This document shows, in pieces, positions 1 to 8,783 of a stretch of 64,000 bases of DNA. The position numbers and the translations under genes were made by a program. The notes under the pieces were generated by a model that was not told where the DNA came from, ran no database searches, and saw only the letters and a program-made list of their open reading frames with translations. The stretch is from V1-33 sp039795165 (lineage in GTDB: Bacteria; Verrucomicrobiota; Verrucomicrobiia; Verrucomicrobiales; V1-33). Within the stretch, counting starts at the first letter, position 1, and every line of letters begins with the position of its first letter. The stretch is from NCBI GenBank assembly GCA_039795165.1, contig JBDKER010000024.1, forward strand, positions 14,446-78,445. Direction: 5' to 3'.

Positions 1-859
1 GGCCGTGGAACGGGGATCGGTCGTGCAGGCCGGTGACGTGCTTGCTGAACTGGACGCGCGGCAGGCGAAGCTGGCGCTGGAAGAAGCGGCGGCGTCGCTG
101 GCCCTCGCGGAATCGAAGCTCGGTCTTGCCCGCAACGAGCAGGAACGGAATCGCCCCCTCGCCGAGAAGCGGGCCGTGGCCGAATCCGACTATCAGAAGC
201 TGGTGACGCAGGTGGCCGCCGGGGTCGCCGAGGTGGCTGCGGCGAAGTCGCGCCGCGATCAGGCGCAGAAAGCGCTCGACGATTGCCGGATCCGCACGGT
301 TTCGGCGGGCGTGGTGGCCGAGCGGATGGTTGAGCCCGGGGAATATGTGCGCACCGATTCGCCGGTGGCACGGGTGGTTGATCTGACGAAGCTGCGGCTG
401 GTTCTCAGTGTTCCGGAGACGGAGGTGGGCCTGCTGGCGCTTGATCAGGTGGTGACGTTTCAGACGCCGGCGGTGGCGGGGCGGACCTTCCGGGGATCGC
501 TGCGGTTTCTGGGGGCTGCGCTGCGGGAAGCGAGCCGCGATCTGGTGGTCGAGGCCGAGGTGGAGAATGCCGAGGGCGTGCTGCGGCCGGGATTCTTCTG
601 CGATGCCGGCATCCTGCTGAAGGAGGAGAAAGCGGTGGCAGTGCCCGATGATGCCCTGCGCAGCGAGGGATCGCGCCGCGTGGTGTTCGTGGTCGGATCC
701 GATGCGCGGCTCGAGGAACGGCTCGTCGAGACCGGTGAGACGGCGGAGGGTTTCACGGAAATCCGGCGCGGCATCGCGGTGGGCGACCGCGTGCTGCGGA
801 AGCCTGGTGCGTCGGCGGTCGATGGCGCGCCCTTTGCCACGGATGCCCCGAAACCCTGA
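1..859 (+). CDS. RND efflux periplasmic adaptor (HlyD/MFP family), 5'-truncated by window edge
   Basis: Membrane fusion protein that would link an inner-membrane RND pump to an outer-membrane channel. The reading frame is already open at the left edge, so the signal peptide and first lipoyl half lie outside the window. Visible are a biotinyl/lipoyl-like segment ending in GDVLAELDARQ, a long Ala/Glu/Lys-rich alpha-hairpin (about residues 20-100 of the visible part), the second lipoyl half with the typical 'AGVVAERMVEPGEYV' turn, and a beta-barrel region around 'LRLVLSVPETEVGLL'. It ends 12 bp before the permease gene, so the two are almost certainly co-transcribed. The substrate cannot be read from sequence; HAE-type partners suggest hydrophobic or amphiphilic drugs. 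Confidence 0.9.
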   Translation, partial: AVERGSVVQAGDVLAELDARQAKLALEEAAASLALAESKLGLARNEQERNRPLAEKRAVAESDYQKLVTQVAAGVAEVAAAKSRRDQAQKALDDCRIRTVSAGVVAERMVEPGEYVRTDSPVARVVDLTKLRLVLSVPETEVGLLALDQVVTFQTPAVAGRTFRGSLRFLGAALREASRDLVVEAEVENAEGVLRPGFFCDAGILLKEEKAVAVPDDALRSEGSRRVVFVVGSDARLEERLVETGETAEGFTEIRRGIAVGDRVLRKPGASAVDGAPFATDAPKP

Positions 860-871
860 GCGCCTGACATC

Positions 872-3800
872 ATGCAGTGGCTAGCCGCAATTTCCGTCCG
901 GCGTCCGGTCTTCGCCAGCGTCATCATTCTCGTGTTCGTGGTGGTGGGTGTGCTTGGCTACAGCCGACTGCCGGTCGACCGTTTTCCGAAGATTGAATTT
1001 CCGACGGTTGCCGTGGTCACCCGTCAGGATGGGGCGACCCCGCGGGAGGTGGAATCCGAGATTACCGACCGCATCGAGGAAGCGGTCAATACAGTGGCCG
1101 GGATTGACGAGCTGCGGTCGATTTCCAGCGAGGGCATTTCGCAGGTGCTGGTTTCGTTTGTGCTCGAGAAGGACATCGACGTGGCGGCGCAGGAAGTGAG
1201 GGACCGGATTGCAAGGATCATTCCCGAGCTGCCCGAGGGTACGGACACACCGATCATTGAGAAGCTCGATCCCGATGCGGCTCCGGTCATGAATCTGGCC
1301 CTCGTGGCCGAGAAGCCCGTGCGCGAGATCACGGAATATGCGGACAAGGTCCTGCGGCGTCAGCTTGAGAGTGTGCCGGGAGTTGGTCAGATCACGCTGC
1401 TGGGCGGGCGGCTGCGGCAGATCAATGTCTGGCTGGATCCCGTGCGGCTGCGGTCGTTCGGGCTGACGGCGGTGGACATTCAGCGATCCCTGCGGGCGCA
1501 GAACGTGCAGATTCCCGCGGGCACCGTGAAGAATGCGGCGAGCGAGGCCGGTTTCCGGGTGGTGGGCAAGGCGCGGAGTCTCCGTGAACTGGAGGAACTG
1601 GTGGTGCGGGAATCCGGGGGTGGACTGGTGCGGCTGCGGGATGTGGCGCGCGTCGAGGATGGATCCGAGGAAGCGAAGACGGCGGCGCGCAACAACGGGG
1701 TTCCGTCCGTGGTGCTTTCGATCCGCAAGCAGAGCGGCACGAACACGGTTTCCGTGGTCGACGCGGTCATGGAGAAGCTCGGGGAAATCCGCCCGCTGCT
1801 GCCGTCCGGCTTCACTGTCGAAGTGGTGCGCGACACATCGAAGGTGATCCGGACGAGTGTGCATGCGGTCAAGGAACACCTTGTGCTGGGCGCGCTCTTT
1901 GCGGCCATCGTGGTCCTTGTGTTCCTTGGGAATGCGCGGGCGACGCTCATTTCCGCCCTGGCGATTCCCACCTCGATCATTGCAGCCTTCGGAGTCATGT
2001 GGGCCCAGGATGTGACGCTCAATGTGATCAGTCTGGTGGCCCTCGCGCTCGCCGTCGGCATTGTCATCGACGATGCCATCATTGTGGTCGAGAACATCTT
2101 CCGTCACATGGAAGAAAAGGGGGAAGATGCTGTCACGGCGTCCGTGGAAGGCCCGCGGGAGATTGGCCTCGCGGTGATGGCGACGACCCTGTCGCTGCTG
2201 GCCGTCTTTGTGCCGGTGGCGTTTCTGAGCGGCATTGTCGGGAGATTCCTGAAGAGCTTTGGTCTGACCATGGCCTTTGCGATCGCTGTGTCGCTGCTGG
2301 TGAGTTTCACGCTCACGCCGGCGCTGTCGGCCCGCTTGTTCCGGGGTGGTCATGCCACGGGATTCGACCGGAAGCTCGAGCATCTGGTGAACATCTTCTA
2401 CCGACCGGTCGAGGCCATCTACATGGTGCTGCTGCGTTTTGCGATGCGGCACCGCTGGCTGGTGGTGCTGGCGTGCGTGGGCATTCTGGCGGCAGTACCG
2501 ACGCTCATGAAGATCGTGCAGAAGAGTTTTCTGCCGCCCGTGGAAGAGGCGGAATTCGTGGTCAATCTGCGGACACCCGAGGGCACCAGTCTGGCGGCCA
2601 CGGACCTCGCGGCGGAACGTTTCGCCCGCGATCTCCGGAACCTCGCAGGGGTCGAGGGAACCCTCGTCACGATCGGTGACAATGATCAGCGGACCGCAAA
2701 TCTCGCGGGTATCTTTGTGCGGTTGAGCGATCCCGCCGGGCGTGCCGACCAGCAGACCATCATGGACGAAGTGCGGCAGAAGATTGTGCCGCGCTATCCG
2801 GAGAACTGGCGGATCAGTGTGCTTTCCGTGCCGCCCTTCAATACCGGGCAGTCGAGTGCCAACGTGCAGTACTTCATTGCCGGGCCCGATCTGGACGTGC
2901 TGACGCGGGCGACGCAGTCGGTTCTCAAGGATGCGGCGGTTATTCCCGGGATCCGGGATCTTGATTCGAGCCTGATTCCTGGAAAGCCGGAGATCATGGG
3001 AACGGTGGACCGCAACAAGGCGGGAGAGATGGGCGCGAGCATTGCCGACATCTCGGGGACGCTGCGTCTCCTCGTGGGTGGTGTTGATGTGTCCACGTAC
3101 GACGAAGGCGGAGAGCAGTACGACATTCACCTGCAGGCAGCCGAACCGTACCGGAACCGGCGTGAGATTCTCAATCTGCTGGCAGTGCCGTCGCTCAAGG
3201 CCGGACCCGTGCCCGTGGCCAATCTCATCGCCCTCGCCGACACCGACAGTCCATCCGAGATCAACCGGCTCAACCGGCGGCGTCAGGTCACGATCACGGC
3301 GAACAATGCGCCCGGGGTCGGGGAGACGGAGATTCTCGAGGGCATCGAGGCAGCCGTGCGCAGGCTGGGACTGCCGGCTGATTATGCCAGCGGCACGGCA
3401 GGACGATCCAAGGAAATGAAGAAGGCCGGCAAGGCCTTCATGGTCGCGTTTCTGATGGCCTTCATCTTCATGTATCTCATTCTGGCGGCGCAGTTCGAGA
3501 GCTGGCTGCATCCGCTCACGATTCTGCTGGCGCTTCCGCTCACGCTGCCGTTTGCGATTCTCTCTCTGATTCTGTTCGATCAATCCGTGAACATCTTTTC
3601 GATGCTGGGGATTCTCGTGCTCTTCGGAATGGTGAAGAAGAACGGAATTCTCCAGATCGACCACACGAATCAGCTGCGGGAGGGCGGCATGGAGCGCGGG
3701 GAAGCAATTCTCCGGGCGAACCGGGAACGGCTGCGGCCGATTCTCATGACGACGCTGGCCTTTGTGGCCGGGATGATTCCCATGATGCTCGCGAAGGGTG

Positions 3801-3958
3801 TGGGGGCCGCCTACAACAATGCGACCGCCGGTGTCATTCTGGGTGGTCAGGCGCTTTCGCTGCTGCTCACGCTGCTGGCGACGCCCGTGATCTATTCCCT
3901 GTTTGATGATGTCATCCAGTTCCGCCGCCGCCGCGGCAAGGATGCGCCCCCGGTCTGA
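872..3958 (+). CDS. RND family efflux permease (HAE-1/AcrB-like)
   Basis: Proton-driven inner-membrane exporter of 1028 aa, the usual length for the AcrB/MdtB family. The first transmembrane helix (VFASVIILVFVVVGVLGY) starts near residue 14. It is followed by a first porter domain, a helix bundle from about residue 335, the proton-relay motif 'VGIVIDDAIIVVENIF' with two adjacent Asp, a second TM anchor near 530 and a second helix bundle from about 855. It starts 12 bp after the adaptor stop and is followed 20 bp later by the NodT lipoprotein gene, giving a complete tripartite pump operon. No local regulator is visible, though it could lie left of the window. The family assignment is secure; the exported compound is unknown. 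Confidence 0.95.
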   Translation: MQWLAAISVRRPVFASVIILVFVVVGVLGYSRLPVDRFPKIEFPTVAVVTRQDGATPREVESEITDRIEEAVNTVAGIDELRSISSEGISQVLVSFVLEKDIDVAAQEVRDRIARIIPELPEGTDTPIIEKLDPDAAPVMNLALVAEKPVREITEYADKVLRRQLESVPGVGQITLLGGRLRQINVWLDPVRLRSFGLTAVDIQRSLRAQNVQIPAGTVKNAASEAGFRVVGKARSLRELEELVVRESGGGLVRLRDVARVEDGSEEAKTAARNNGVPSVVLSIRKQSGTNTVSVVDAVMEKLGEIRPLLPSGFTVEVVRDTSKVIRTSVHAVKEHLVLGALFAAIVVLVFLGNARATLISALAIPTSIIAAFGVMWAQDVTLNVISLVALALAVGIVIDDAIIVVENIFRHMEEKGEDAVTASVEGPREIGLAVMATTLSLLAVFVPVAFLSGIVGRFLKSFGLTMAFAIAVSLLVSFTLTPALSARLFRGGHATGFDRKLEHLVNIFYRPVEAIYMVLLRFAMRHRWLVVLACVGILAAVPTLMKIVQKSFLPPVEEAEFVVNLRTPEGTSLAATDLAAERFARDLRNLAGVEGTLVTIGDNDQRTANLAGIFVRLSDPAGRADQQTIMDEVRQKIVPRYPENWRISVLSVPPFNTGQSSANVQYFIAGPDLDVLTRATQSVLKDAAVIPGIRDLDSSLIPGKPEIMGTVDRNKAGEMGASIADISGTLRLLVGGVDVSTYDEGGEQYDIHLQAAEPYRNRREILNLLAVPSLKAGPVPVANLIALADTDSPSEINRLNRRRQVTITANNAPGVGETEILEGIEAAVRRLGLPADYASGTAGRSKEMKKAGKAFMVAFLMAFIFMYLILAAQFESWLHPLTILLALPLTLPFAILSLILFDQSVNIFSMLGILVLFGMVKKNGILQIDHTNQLREGGMERGEAILRANRERLRPILMTTLAFVAGMIPMMLAKGVGAAYNNATAGVILGGQALSLLLTLLATPVIYSLFDDVIQFRRRRGKDAPPV

Positions 3959-3978
3959 GCCTTCACAGATTTTCTGCC

Positions 3979-5376
3979 ATGCGATTTCATCTGCTGTCTG
4001 CTGCTGCCATGCTGACCCTCGCGGGTTGCACGGTGGGTCCTGATTACGTGCCGCCGGATACGGCAGCGATGACTCCGGCGGCGTGGCGCTGGCAGTCGGG
4101 CGAGCCCAAGGACGACCGCCCCCGGGGATCGTGGTGGGACGTGTTCCGCGACCCGGAACTGAACCGGCTTGAGGAACTGGCGCTGGCTTCCAGCCCGAGC
4201 CTCGCGGCCGCCGTCGCCAAGGTCGAGCAGGCGCGTGCGGGAGCACGCGTGCGCATGGCCGAGTGGGCGCCCGACATCCGGTTAAATGGCCGCGGGCAAT
4301 CCGAACAGACCTCGGGGAATCTCCCGACGCCCGTCCCCTTCCGCATTCCCGCAGCCCGCATCGACAGTTTCTCCACCGGACTGGATCTGAGCTACGAGAT
4401 CGATCTCTGGGGCCGCATCCGCCGGGAAGTCGAGAGCGCCCGCGCCAATGCGGACGCTGCTTCCGCAAACTATCATCAGGCTGTCCTCACGCTGACAGGC
4501 GATGTTGCAGCCCAGTACTTCATTGTGCGGGCGTCCGACGCCGAAGTTGATTCCCTGCTGCGGACGATTGCGCTGCGCGAACAGTTCACGGCCCTGCTCG
4601 ATGAAAAGCTGCGGGCCGGAGTGGTCCCGGAAACCGACCTCGCCCGGGCACGCGCCGAACTGGCTTCTGCGAGGGCCCAGCTCGCCGATGTGCGGCGTCA
4701 GCGCCAGGAAGCGAGCGATACCCTTGCACTGCTGTGCGGTCAGATGGCCACCGGCTTTGCCGTGCCACCAGCACCGATCAGTCACGGCAGTCCGCCGGTC
4801 ATTCCACCCGGTGTTCCCGCTGCTGTGCTGGAACGCCGACCGGATGTCGCCGCGGCGGAGCGCAGCATCGCGGCCGCCAATGCGCAGATCGGAGTTGCCA
4901 AAACCGCAGCCTTCCCCGCCATCCGCCTGACAGGCAATGGTGGCTATCTGAGCAAGGACATCGGCACCCTGCTGAGCAGCGATTCCAGTGTCTGGAGCTT
5001 CGGACCAGGCATCAGCCTCCCCGTGACCGGCTGGGCCCTCATTCACTTCAATGTCAAACGCATGGAAGCCGCCCGCGCCGAAGCCATCGCCAATTACCGC
5101 CAGGCCGTACTCGTCGCCGTCCGCGATGTCGAATCCAGCCTCGCCCAGATCCGCTACCTCGGCGAACAAGCAGACGCCGTCGCCGACGCCCTCACCGCCT
5201 CCAGCAAAGCCGTCGAACTCATCAAGGCCTCGTACGACCGCGGCTCCGTGAGCTACCTCGAATTGCTCGACGCCGAACGCACCCGCCTCCAGTCCGACCT
5301 CGCCGCCGCACGCGTCGCCGCCCAGCGCCACATGGCCACCGTCCGCCTCATCAAAGCCCTCGGCGGTGCGTGGTGA
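3979..5376 (+). CDS. NodT/OprM-type outer membrane efflux lipoprotein
   Basis: Outer-membrane channel of the RND pump, 465 aa. The N-terminus is a lipoprotein signal, with 'MLTLAGC' placing the lipidated Cys near residue 16, followed by 'TVGPDYVPP', a hallmark of NodT proteins. Two long coiled-coil TolC repeats follow; the second carries 'RRPDVAAAERSIAAANAQIG'. It is the third gene of the operon. Its last 17 codons plus the stop are repeated exactly 3.4 kb downstream (8713-8771). This copy is the intact one, because the reading frame is continuous up to the TGA at 5374. It is therefore the target of the adjacent restriction-modification insertion, which left it functional. Confidence 0.93.
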   Translation: MRFHLLSAAAMLTLAGCTVGPDYVPPDTAAMTPAAWRWQSGEPKDDRPRGSWWDVFRDPELNRLEELALASSPSLAAAVAKVEQARAGARVRMAEWAPDIRLNGRGQSEQTSGNLPTPVPFRIPAARIDSFSTGLDLSYEIDLWGRIRREVESARANADAASANYHQAVLTLTGDVAAQYFIVRASDAEVDSLLRTIALREQFTALLDEKLRAGVVPETDLARARAELASARAQLADVRRQRQEASDTLALLCGQMATGFAVPPAPISHGSPPVIPPGVPAAVLERRPDVAAAERSIAAANAQIGVAKTAAFPAIRLTGNGGYLSKDIGTLLSSDSSVWSFGPGISLPVTGWALIHFNVKRMEAARAEAIANYRQAVLVAVRDVESSLAQIRYLGEQADAVADALTASSKAVELIKASYDRGSVSYLELLDAERTRLQSDLAAARVAAQRHMATVRLIKALGGAW

Positions 5377-5382
5377 GGATGA
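5324..5382 (+). repeat. 59-bp direct repeat, left copy (nodT 3' end)
   Basis: 59 bp identical to 8713-8771, by direct reading of both copies. After one mismatch the identity continues for 8 more bases, to 5391. The repeat covers the last codons of nodT, its TGA and the next 6 bases. The two copies bracket the restriction-modification genes, as expected for a long target duplication created when that segment inserted. Confidence 0.95.
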
Positions 5383-5657
5383 AGCCGGGGGGACATCGTA
5401 CTCAGGAAGATTTGGTCTCGAGCAACCAAGGGCGGTTTCTCGTTATCGGTGTGAGCCGCTGGAGAAAGCCATTGATCGCTCGGCAGTCCAGACACATGGA
5501 CCCATGCTCAACAGCTTTCGGAAATCCCTCCGACGCGGTATGGACATTCCCTTTGAGATACGGGACCGTGAAGCCCGCGAGTCATCCTCGCAAGACGAGC
5601 CCTAGAGGTAGCTTACGGATTGAACATCGAGAACAACGAAAGGAAACCATTCAGGTC

Positions 5658-6968
5658 TCATACCTCCTCAATCTCTATAGTTTCATAGAGGGAATCTATG
5701 TCTTTCGAAGCCACGCGGAACTGACTCCGCCGCTTAGACATTGGCTTTGAAGACGAAGCATTTTCAAGCTTTATTCCCGGATCATAGAAAACCGCTCCAC
5801 ACGCAAGGGCCCGAAGTAGGCGCAATCCGTCTGTCCGCTGCGCAAGCCTGATCCGCGAGCCATAGGAATACTGCCAGCATGGTTCTGTGCGCCGCATGGA
5901 CGGGACGTATGCTGCTCGGGTGTGCTTGCGCGACCAATGAGCCAAAAGGCTACTGAATGCCCAGTCAGCGGCCACTATACCTTCGTCGCTGACCAACGCG
6001 ACGGAACCTCCGGCCTCCGTGATCTTGCCAGTTGAGGGGTCATACCCGTTGAGTTGCATCGTAAGGCCGGTAGAAGGCTGTCGGCAGTTAGCGCGGTAGA
6101 CACCACCGAAATTCAAACGATCGGGCTTGTCGTTTTTGTCAGGATAGCCAAACTTTCGGATGAACGCTTCAACGCCAAATTGTTTATAGAACCCTCCTGT
6201 GGGTTCTGGTGTCATTAGTGTAATGGCGGTGCCCGAGTCCAACCGAGTAAAGTTCGAGACGGAATGTTGTTTCACCTCCCACCCAAGAAAATCAGGTTCC
6301 GCGACGCTATTTTTGGGTATGCCGAGTTCAGCTTCGAGTGTAAATCCGCCACATTGTGGCGCGCAGCATGGTCTAACGACTCTGGTAGAGTCTAGTTGTT
6401 TGGAGTCGATCCAGCCAAGTCGATTAATTCGGCCTAGCTCGGCTAATAATTTGGCTCTTGAACTCGAGTCAGATGGAATGGTTGGTAAACTCAGTTCAAA
6501 AAAAACTCCGACGCTCGGTGAAATGGCCGCAGAACAAATCTCCGCAGCAATTACATGACTTGGTCCCACGACGAACCCAATAATCCGTCGGTCGCCCGTG
6601 ACCGCAAGGAAAAGGATGCGACCGGAAATGCGGTTCGCCATTAAAGGTGATGGCGGGTTGGTACAGCCTCTTAGGAATCCCGAGAAGCGAACCTCCGGAT
6701 ATTGGGGATAGAGGATGAGTTGCGCACCGGGTGCCTCCGCGAGTGCTCCGTTAATCCCTAACCAGCTAAACTCAAGCTTACCTTTAAATATCTGACTTCT
6801 TTGACTGTTTTCCGCGACCAATTCGGCGCAAGGAAACAGATTAAGCGCCTCGAAGTCAGGACCGAAATAGACCTGGTTCTTAGAATTGTCGTTCTCAGCG
6901 AGTGGCTTCGCATACAGCCGCTTCGCTCCCGCGTGGACGAACGCTTCTTTTAGCTGTTTCAAGTTCAT
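5658..6968 (-). CDS. MvaI/BcnI-family type II restriction endonuclease
   Basis: Predicted to cut unmodified DNA at a CCNGG-class site; family members MvaI and BcnI recognise CCWGG and CCSGG. The protein is 436 aa. Family features are 'YAKPLAENDNSKNQVYFG' near residues 19-36 and a C-terminal half with 'FTLEAELGIPKNSVAEPDFL'. The PD-(D/E)XK-like active site is there: Asp226, Glu231 and Lys233 in 'DFLGWEVKQH'. It lies 95 bp downstream of the methyltransferase on the same strand, so protection is expressed first. The start ATG at 6968 lacks a clear ribosome binding site; instead a 14-bp palindrome sits just upstream. It has lower GC than the surrounding genes. Family call is confident; exact site specificity is inferred. 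Confidence 0.85.
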   Translation of the reverse strand: MNLKQLKEAFVHAGAKRLYAKPLAENDNSKNQVYFGPDFEALNLFPCAELVAENSQRSQIFKGKLEFSWLGINGALAEAPGAQLILYPQYPEVRFSGFLRGCTNPPSPLMANRISGRILFLAVTGDRRIIGFVVGPSHVIAAEICSAAISPSVGVFFELSLPTIPSDSSSRAKLLAELGRINRLGWIDSKQLDSTRVVRPCCAPQCGGFTLEAELGIPKNSVAEPDFLGWEVKQHSVSNFTRLDSGTAITLMTPEPTGGFYKQFGVEAFIRKFGYPDKNDKPDRLNFGGVYRANCRQPSTGLTMQLNGYDPSTGKITEAGGSVALVSDEGIVAADWAFSSLLAHWSRKHTRAAYVPSMRRTEPCWQYSYGSRIRLAQRTDGLRLLRALACGAVFYDPGIKLENASSSKPMSKRRSQFRVASKDIDSLYETIEIEEV

Positions 6969-6972
6969 GATC

Positions 6973-6986
6973 GACTATTGGTAGTC
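6973..6986 (-). promoter_or_regulatory. Palindrome GACTA-ttgg-TAGTC just upstream of the endonuclease start
   Basis: A perfect 14-bp inverted repeat occupying positions -5 to -18 relative to the endonuclease ATG, exactly where a ribosome binding site would be expected. GACT...AGTC half-sites resemble the C-boxes bound by R-M controller proteins, but no C-protein gene is visible in the cassette. It could be a repressor site for the methyltransferase or an RNA hairpin that limits translation. Function is inferred. Confidence 0.4.
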
Positions 6987-7063
6987 AGACAGGACCAGCA
7001 CATCTGAACGCAGAGAGACCCCACTCCTGCGTACGAAAGAGTGCTAGCCGGTTTCAAGATAAA

Positions 7064-8200
7064 CTAAAGCTTCCGCATTCTTCCTTGTTTGGTTACGGTC
7101 TTATGATCGTCCACGGAACCAACCAGAACCAAGTCAGGGCAATATCCGAGCGGCCGATTAAGGCTTTCTACAACGCTCTTTGCGATGCGCTCAACCACGG
7201 GCACGACGACTGAGTTACCAAACTGCCGATATGCTTGTGTGTCTGAAACAGGTATGCAGAAGTCGTCGGGATAGCCCATTAATTTGGCGCATTCACGGGG
7301 GGTCAATCGACGGGGATTCCTGCGTTCACCCTGAGAGACGAGAATCTCTGAGCCATCTTTATGGTAGCGTGCGCTTAGGGTCCTAGCAATGTCATTACCC
7401 GTAACAAGCCCGAAGCCGAAACCATTTCCTGCTGCCTGGTGTTTCCTTGCGTAGTTCTGCAAATAATTCCACAAGTGATCGGTAAGTGTGTACTTCTGGG
7501 GAACTGATCCCTCGAGTATAGTCGAAAGCTTTGGCCCTTCGTCAGGAAAGCAAGGAAAATCAAAGTGACGGTATTCCCGGAATCCAACGATAAAAATCCG
7601 CTCGCGATGCTGTGGGACGACTTTTTTAGCGTCGATGATTTTATAATACACTGTATAGCCTAGTGCCTCGGTAAGCGTACGGTGGATGATGTCGAAGGTG
7701 CGTCCGCCGTCGTGACCCTTAAGGTTCTTAACATTCTCCAGCACGAAGGCTGATGGCCGGTGATAGTCAAGAATCTCAGCAATAGAAAAAAATAGATTTC
7801 CCTGCTTTACGTCTTCAAAGCCATGCTTGCGGCCAAGACTAAGCTTCTTGGACACGCCCGCGATGCTGAACGGTTGACACGGAAATCCGCCACAGAGAAT
7901 GTCGTGCGCCGGAATGTCCGCAACCGCCACTTTATGGATATCGCCATGTGGACGTTCCCCGAAATTCGCCTCGTACGTCTGCTGACTGAATTTATCGTAG
8001 TCAGAGGAGAAGACACACCTTCCCCCTGCCCGCTCGAAGGCAATCCTGAAACCCCCAATTCCACAGAAGAGGTCGATGAAGCCTAGGGCAGCCTCTGAAG
8101 TAGGGTTGCCCGCGATTCTTGGCCGAACCGACTTCAGCGTAGCTGGGGCCGATAGATCGTTTTGATCCGATGATCGGCTTGTTGACATAGGGCTTGGCAT
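7064..8200 (-). CDS. DNA (cytosine-5-)-methyltransferase of the type II R-M system
   Basis: Transfers a methyl group from SAM to C5 of cytosine and so protects host DNA from the partner nuclease. The 378-aa protein shows all core C5-MTase motifs in order: motif I 'FIDLFCGIGGFR' (41-52), motif IV 'GGFPCQPFS' with catalytic Cys108, motif VI 'LENVKNL' (154-160), motif VIII 'QHRERIFIVG' (197-206), motif IX 'RRLTPRECAKLMGYP' and motif X 'QFGNSVVVPVV'. The target-recognition region between VIII and IX is short. An N-terminal extension of about 40 residues precedes motif I, and Met5 (8188) is an equally possible start. It is the first gene of the two-gene cassette. No Vsr repair gene accompanies it. 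Confidence 0.95.
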   Translation of the reverse strand: MPSPMSTSRSSDQNDLSAPATLKSVRPRIAGNPTSEAALGFIDLFCGIGGFRIAFERAGGRCVFSSDYDKFSQQTYEANFGERPHGDIHKVAVADIPAHDILCGGFPCQPFSIAGVSKKLSLGRKHGFEDVKQGNLFFSIAEILDYHRPSAFVLENVKNLKGHDGGRTFDIIHRTLTEALGYTVYYKIIDAKKVVPQHRERIFIVGFREYRHFDFPCFPDEGPKLSTILEGSVPQKYTLTDHLWNYLQNYARKHQAAGNGFGFGLVTGNDIARTLSARYHKDGSEILVSQGERRNPRRLTPRECAKLMGYPDDFCIPVSDTQAYRQFGNSVVVPVVERIAKSVVESLNRPLGYCPDLVLVGSVDDHKTVTKQGRMRKL

Positions 8201-8712
8201 GGTACTAGTGGTCTTTTAAGATTCAAATAGGCTCGTGGGGTTTATCGGTGGTTTCCAGTTGGGCAAGACTCTCGTGTCCGGGGGTGTTGCCAACATTGGG
8301 ACTGGAGGGTACGCATTGTGACGTGCGTGAGAAATCGGTTCCATCTTTTCAGATTCGGAGATTGGGCAGCTTTTTGCAAGTACCGGGAAGAGTGAGTTGA
8401 TCCTTGGGGCATGTGACGAGACCGAATTTGGATCTCGGATGCGCATGCCGCATTTGTGGCGCGAGCCGTGCGGCCTCAGGTGCGGACTTGGACATGGGGG
8501 CAATAGTGGCTCCTCGGGTAGGCTTATGGGGCAGGGAGTGTCTTGCTTTTCTGGGCTTCCACTGGGATGGGGCGGCTCTCGCGCCCCTGCAGGGCGCTGG
8601 GAACCCATTGGGGCGGGTGACCTGGGGCATCGCGTGGCTCAGCCCCAGGCTTGCCTCTCGGTCGCCGGTGGGGACGCGCTGATAAGGTTGTGACGAAAAG
8701 GTTTGTTCATTT
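8201..8712. other. Non-coding stretch upstream of the methyltransferase
   Basis: About 510 bp with no convincing gene. Short open frames occur on both strands but none has recognisable protein character or a ribosome binding site. The part nearest the methyltransferase is AT-richer and should hold its promoter; the distal part is GC-rich. It contains a hairpin at 8581-8597 (GCGCCC-ctgca-GGGCGC), so it may be the remnant of a dispersed repeat or older insertion. Confidence 0.5.
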
Positions 8713-8771
8713 AGCGCCACATGGCCACCGTCCGCCTCATCAAAGCCCTCGGCGGTGCGTGGTGAGGATGA
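8713..8771 (+). repeat. 59-bp direct repeat, right copy (duplicated nodT 3' end)
   Basis: Exact copy of 5324-5382. Here it is detached from any reading frame: the preceding sequence is not nodT, so only the last codons and stop of that gene are reproduced as a relic. It ends 12 bp before the stop codon of the DUF262 gene. Confidence 0.95.
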
Positions 8772-8783
8772 CGCCGGGGGATT

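Larger units (their letters stand above)
5383..8771. mobile_element. Restriction-modification insertion unit flanked by long direct repeats
   Basis: About 3.39 kb lying between and including one copy of the 59-bp duplication. Base composition falls visibly through the two R-M genes (AT-rich stretches, many A/T third positions) compared with the strongly G/C-ending codons on both sides, which points to recent horizontal arrival. No integrase, transposase or terminal inverted repeat is visible. The mechanism may therefore be the insertion with long target duplication described for type II R-M genes rather than classical transposition. Removing one repeat copy and the intervening DNA would leave nodT intact, convergent with the DUF262 gene and separated from it by 18 bp. 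Confidence 0.75.

Noticed and set aside
881..4468. A 1195-codon open frame on the minus strand across the RND permease and nodT genes
   Set aside because: Antisense to two genes with unmistakable families. The frame is open only because high-GC codon bias removes stops, and its composition (His/Arg/Gln-rich) is not protein-like.
8216..8720. Short open frames on both strands upstream of the methyltransferase
   Set aside because: No start signal, no family resemblance and mutually overlapping, so treated as non-coding.
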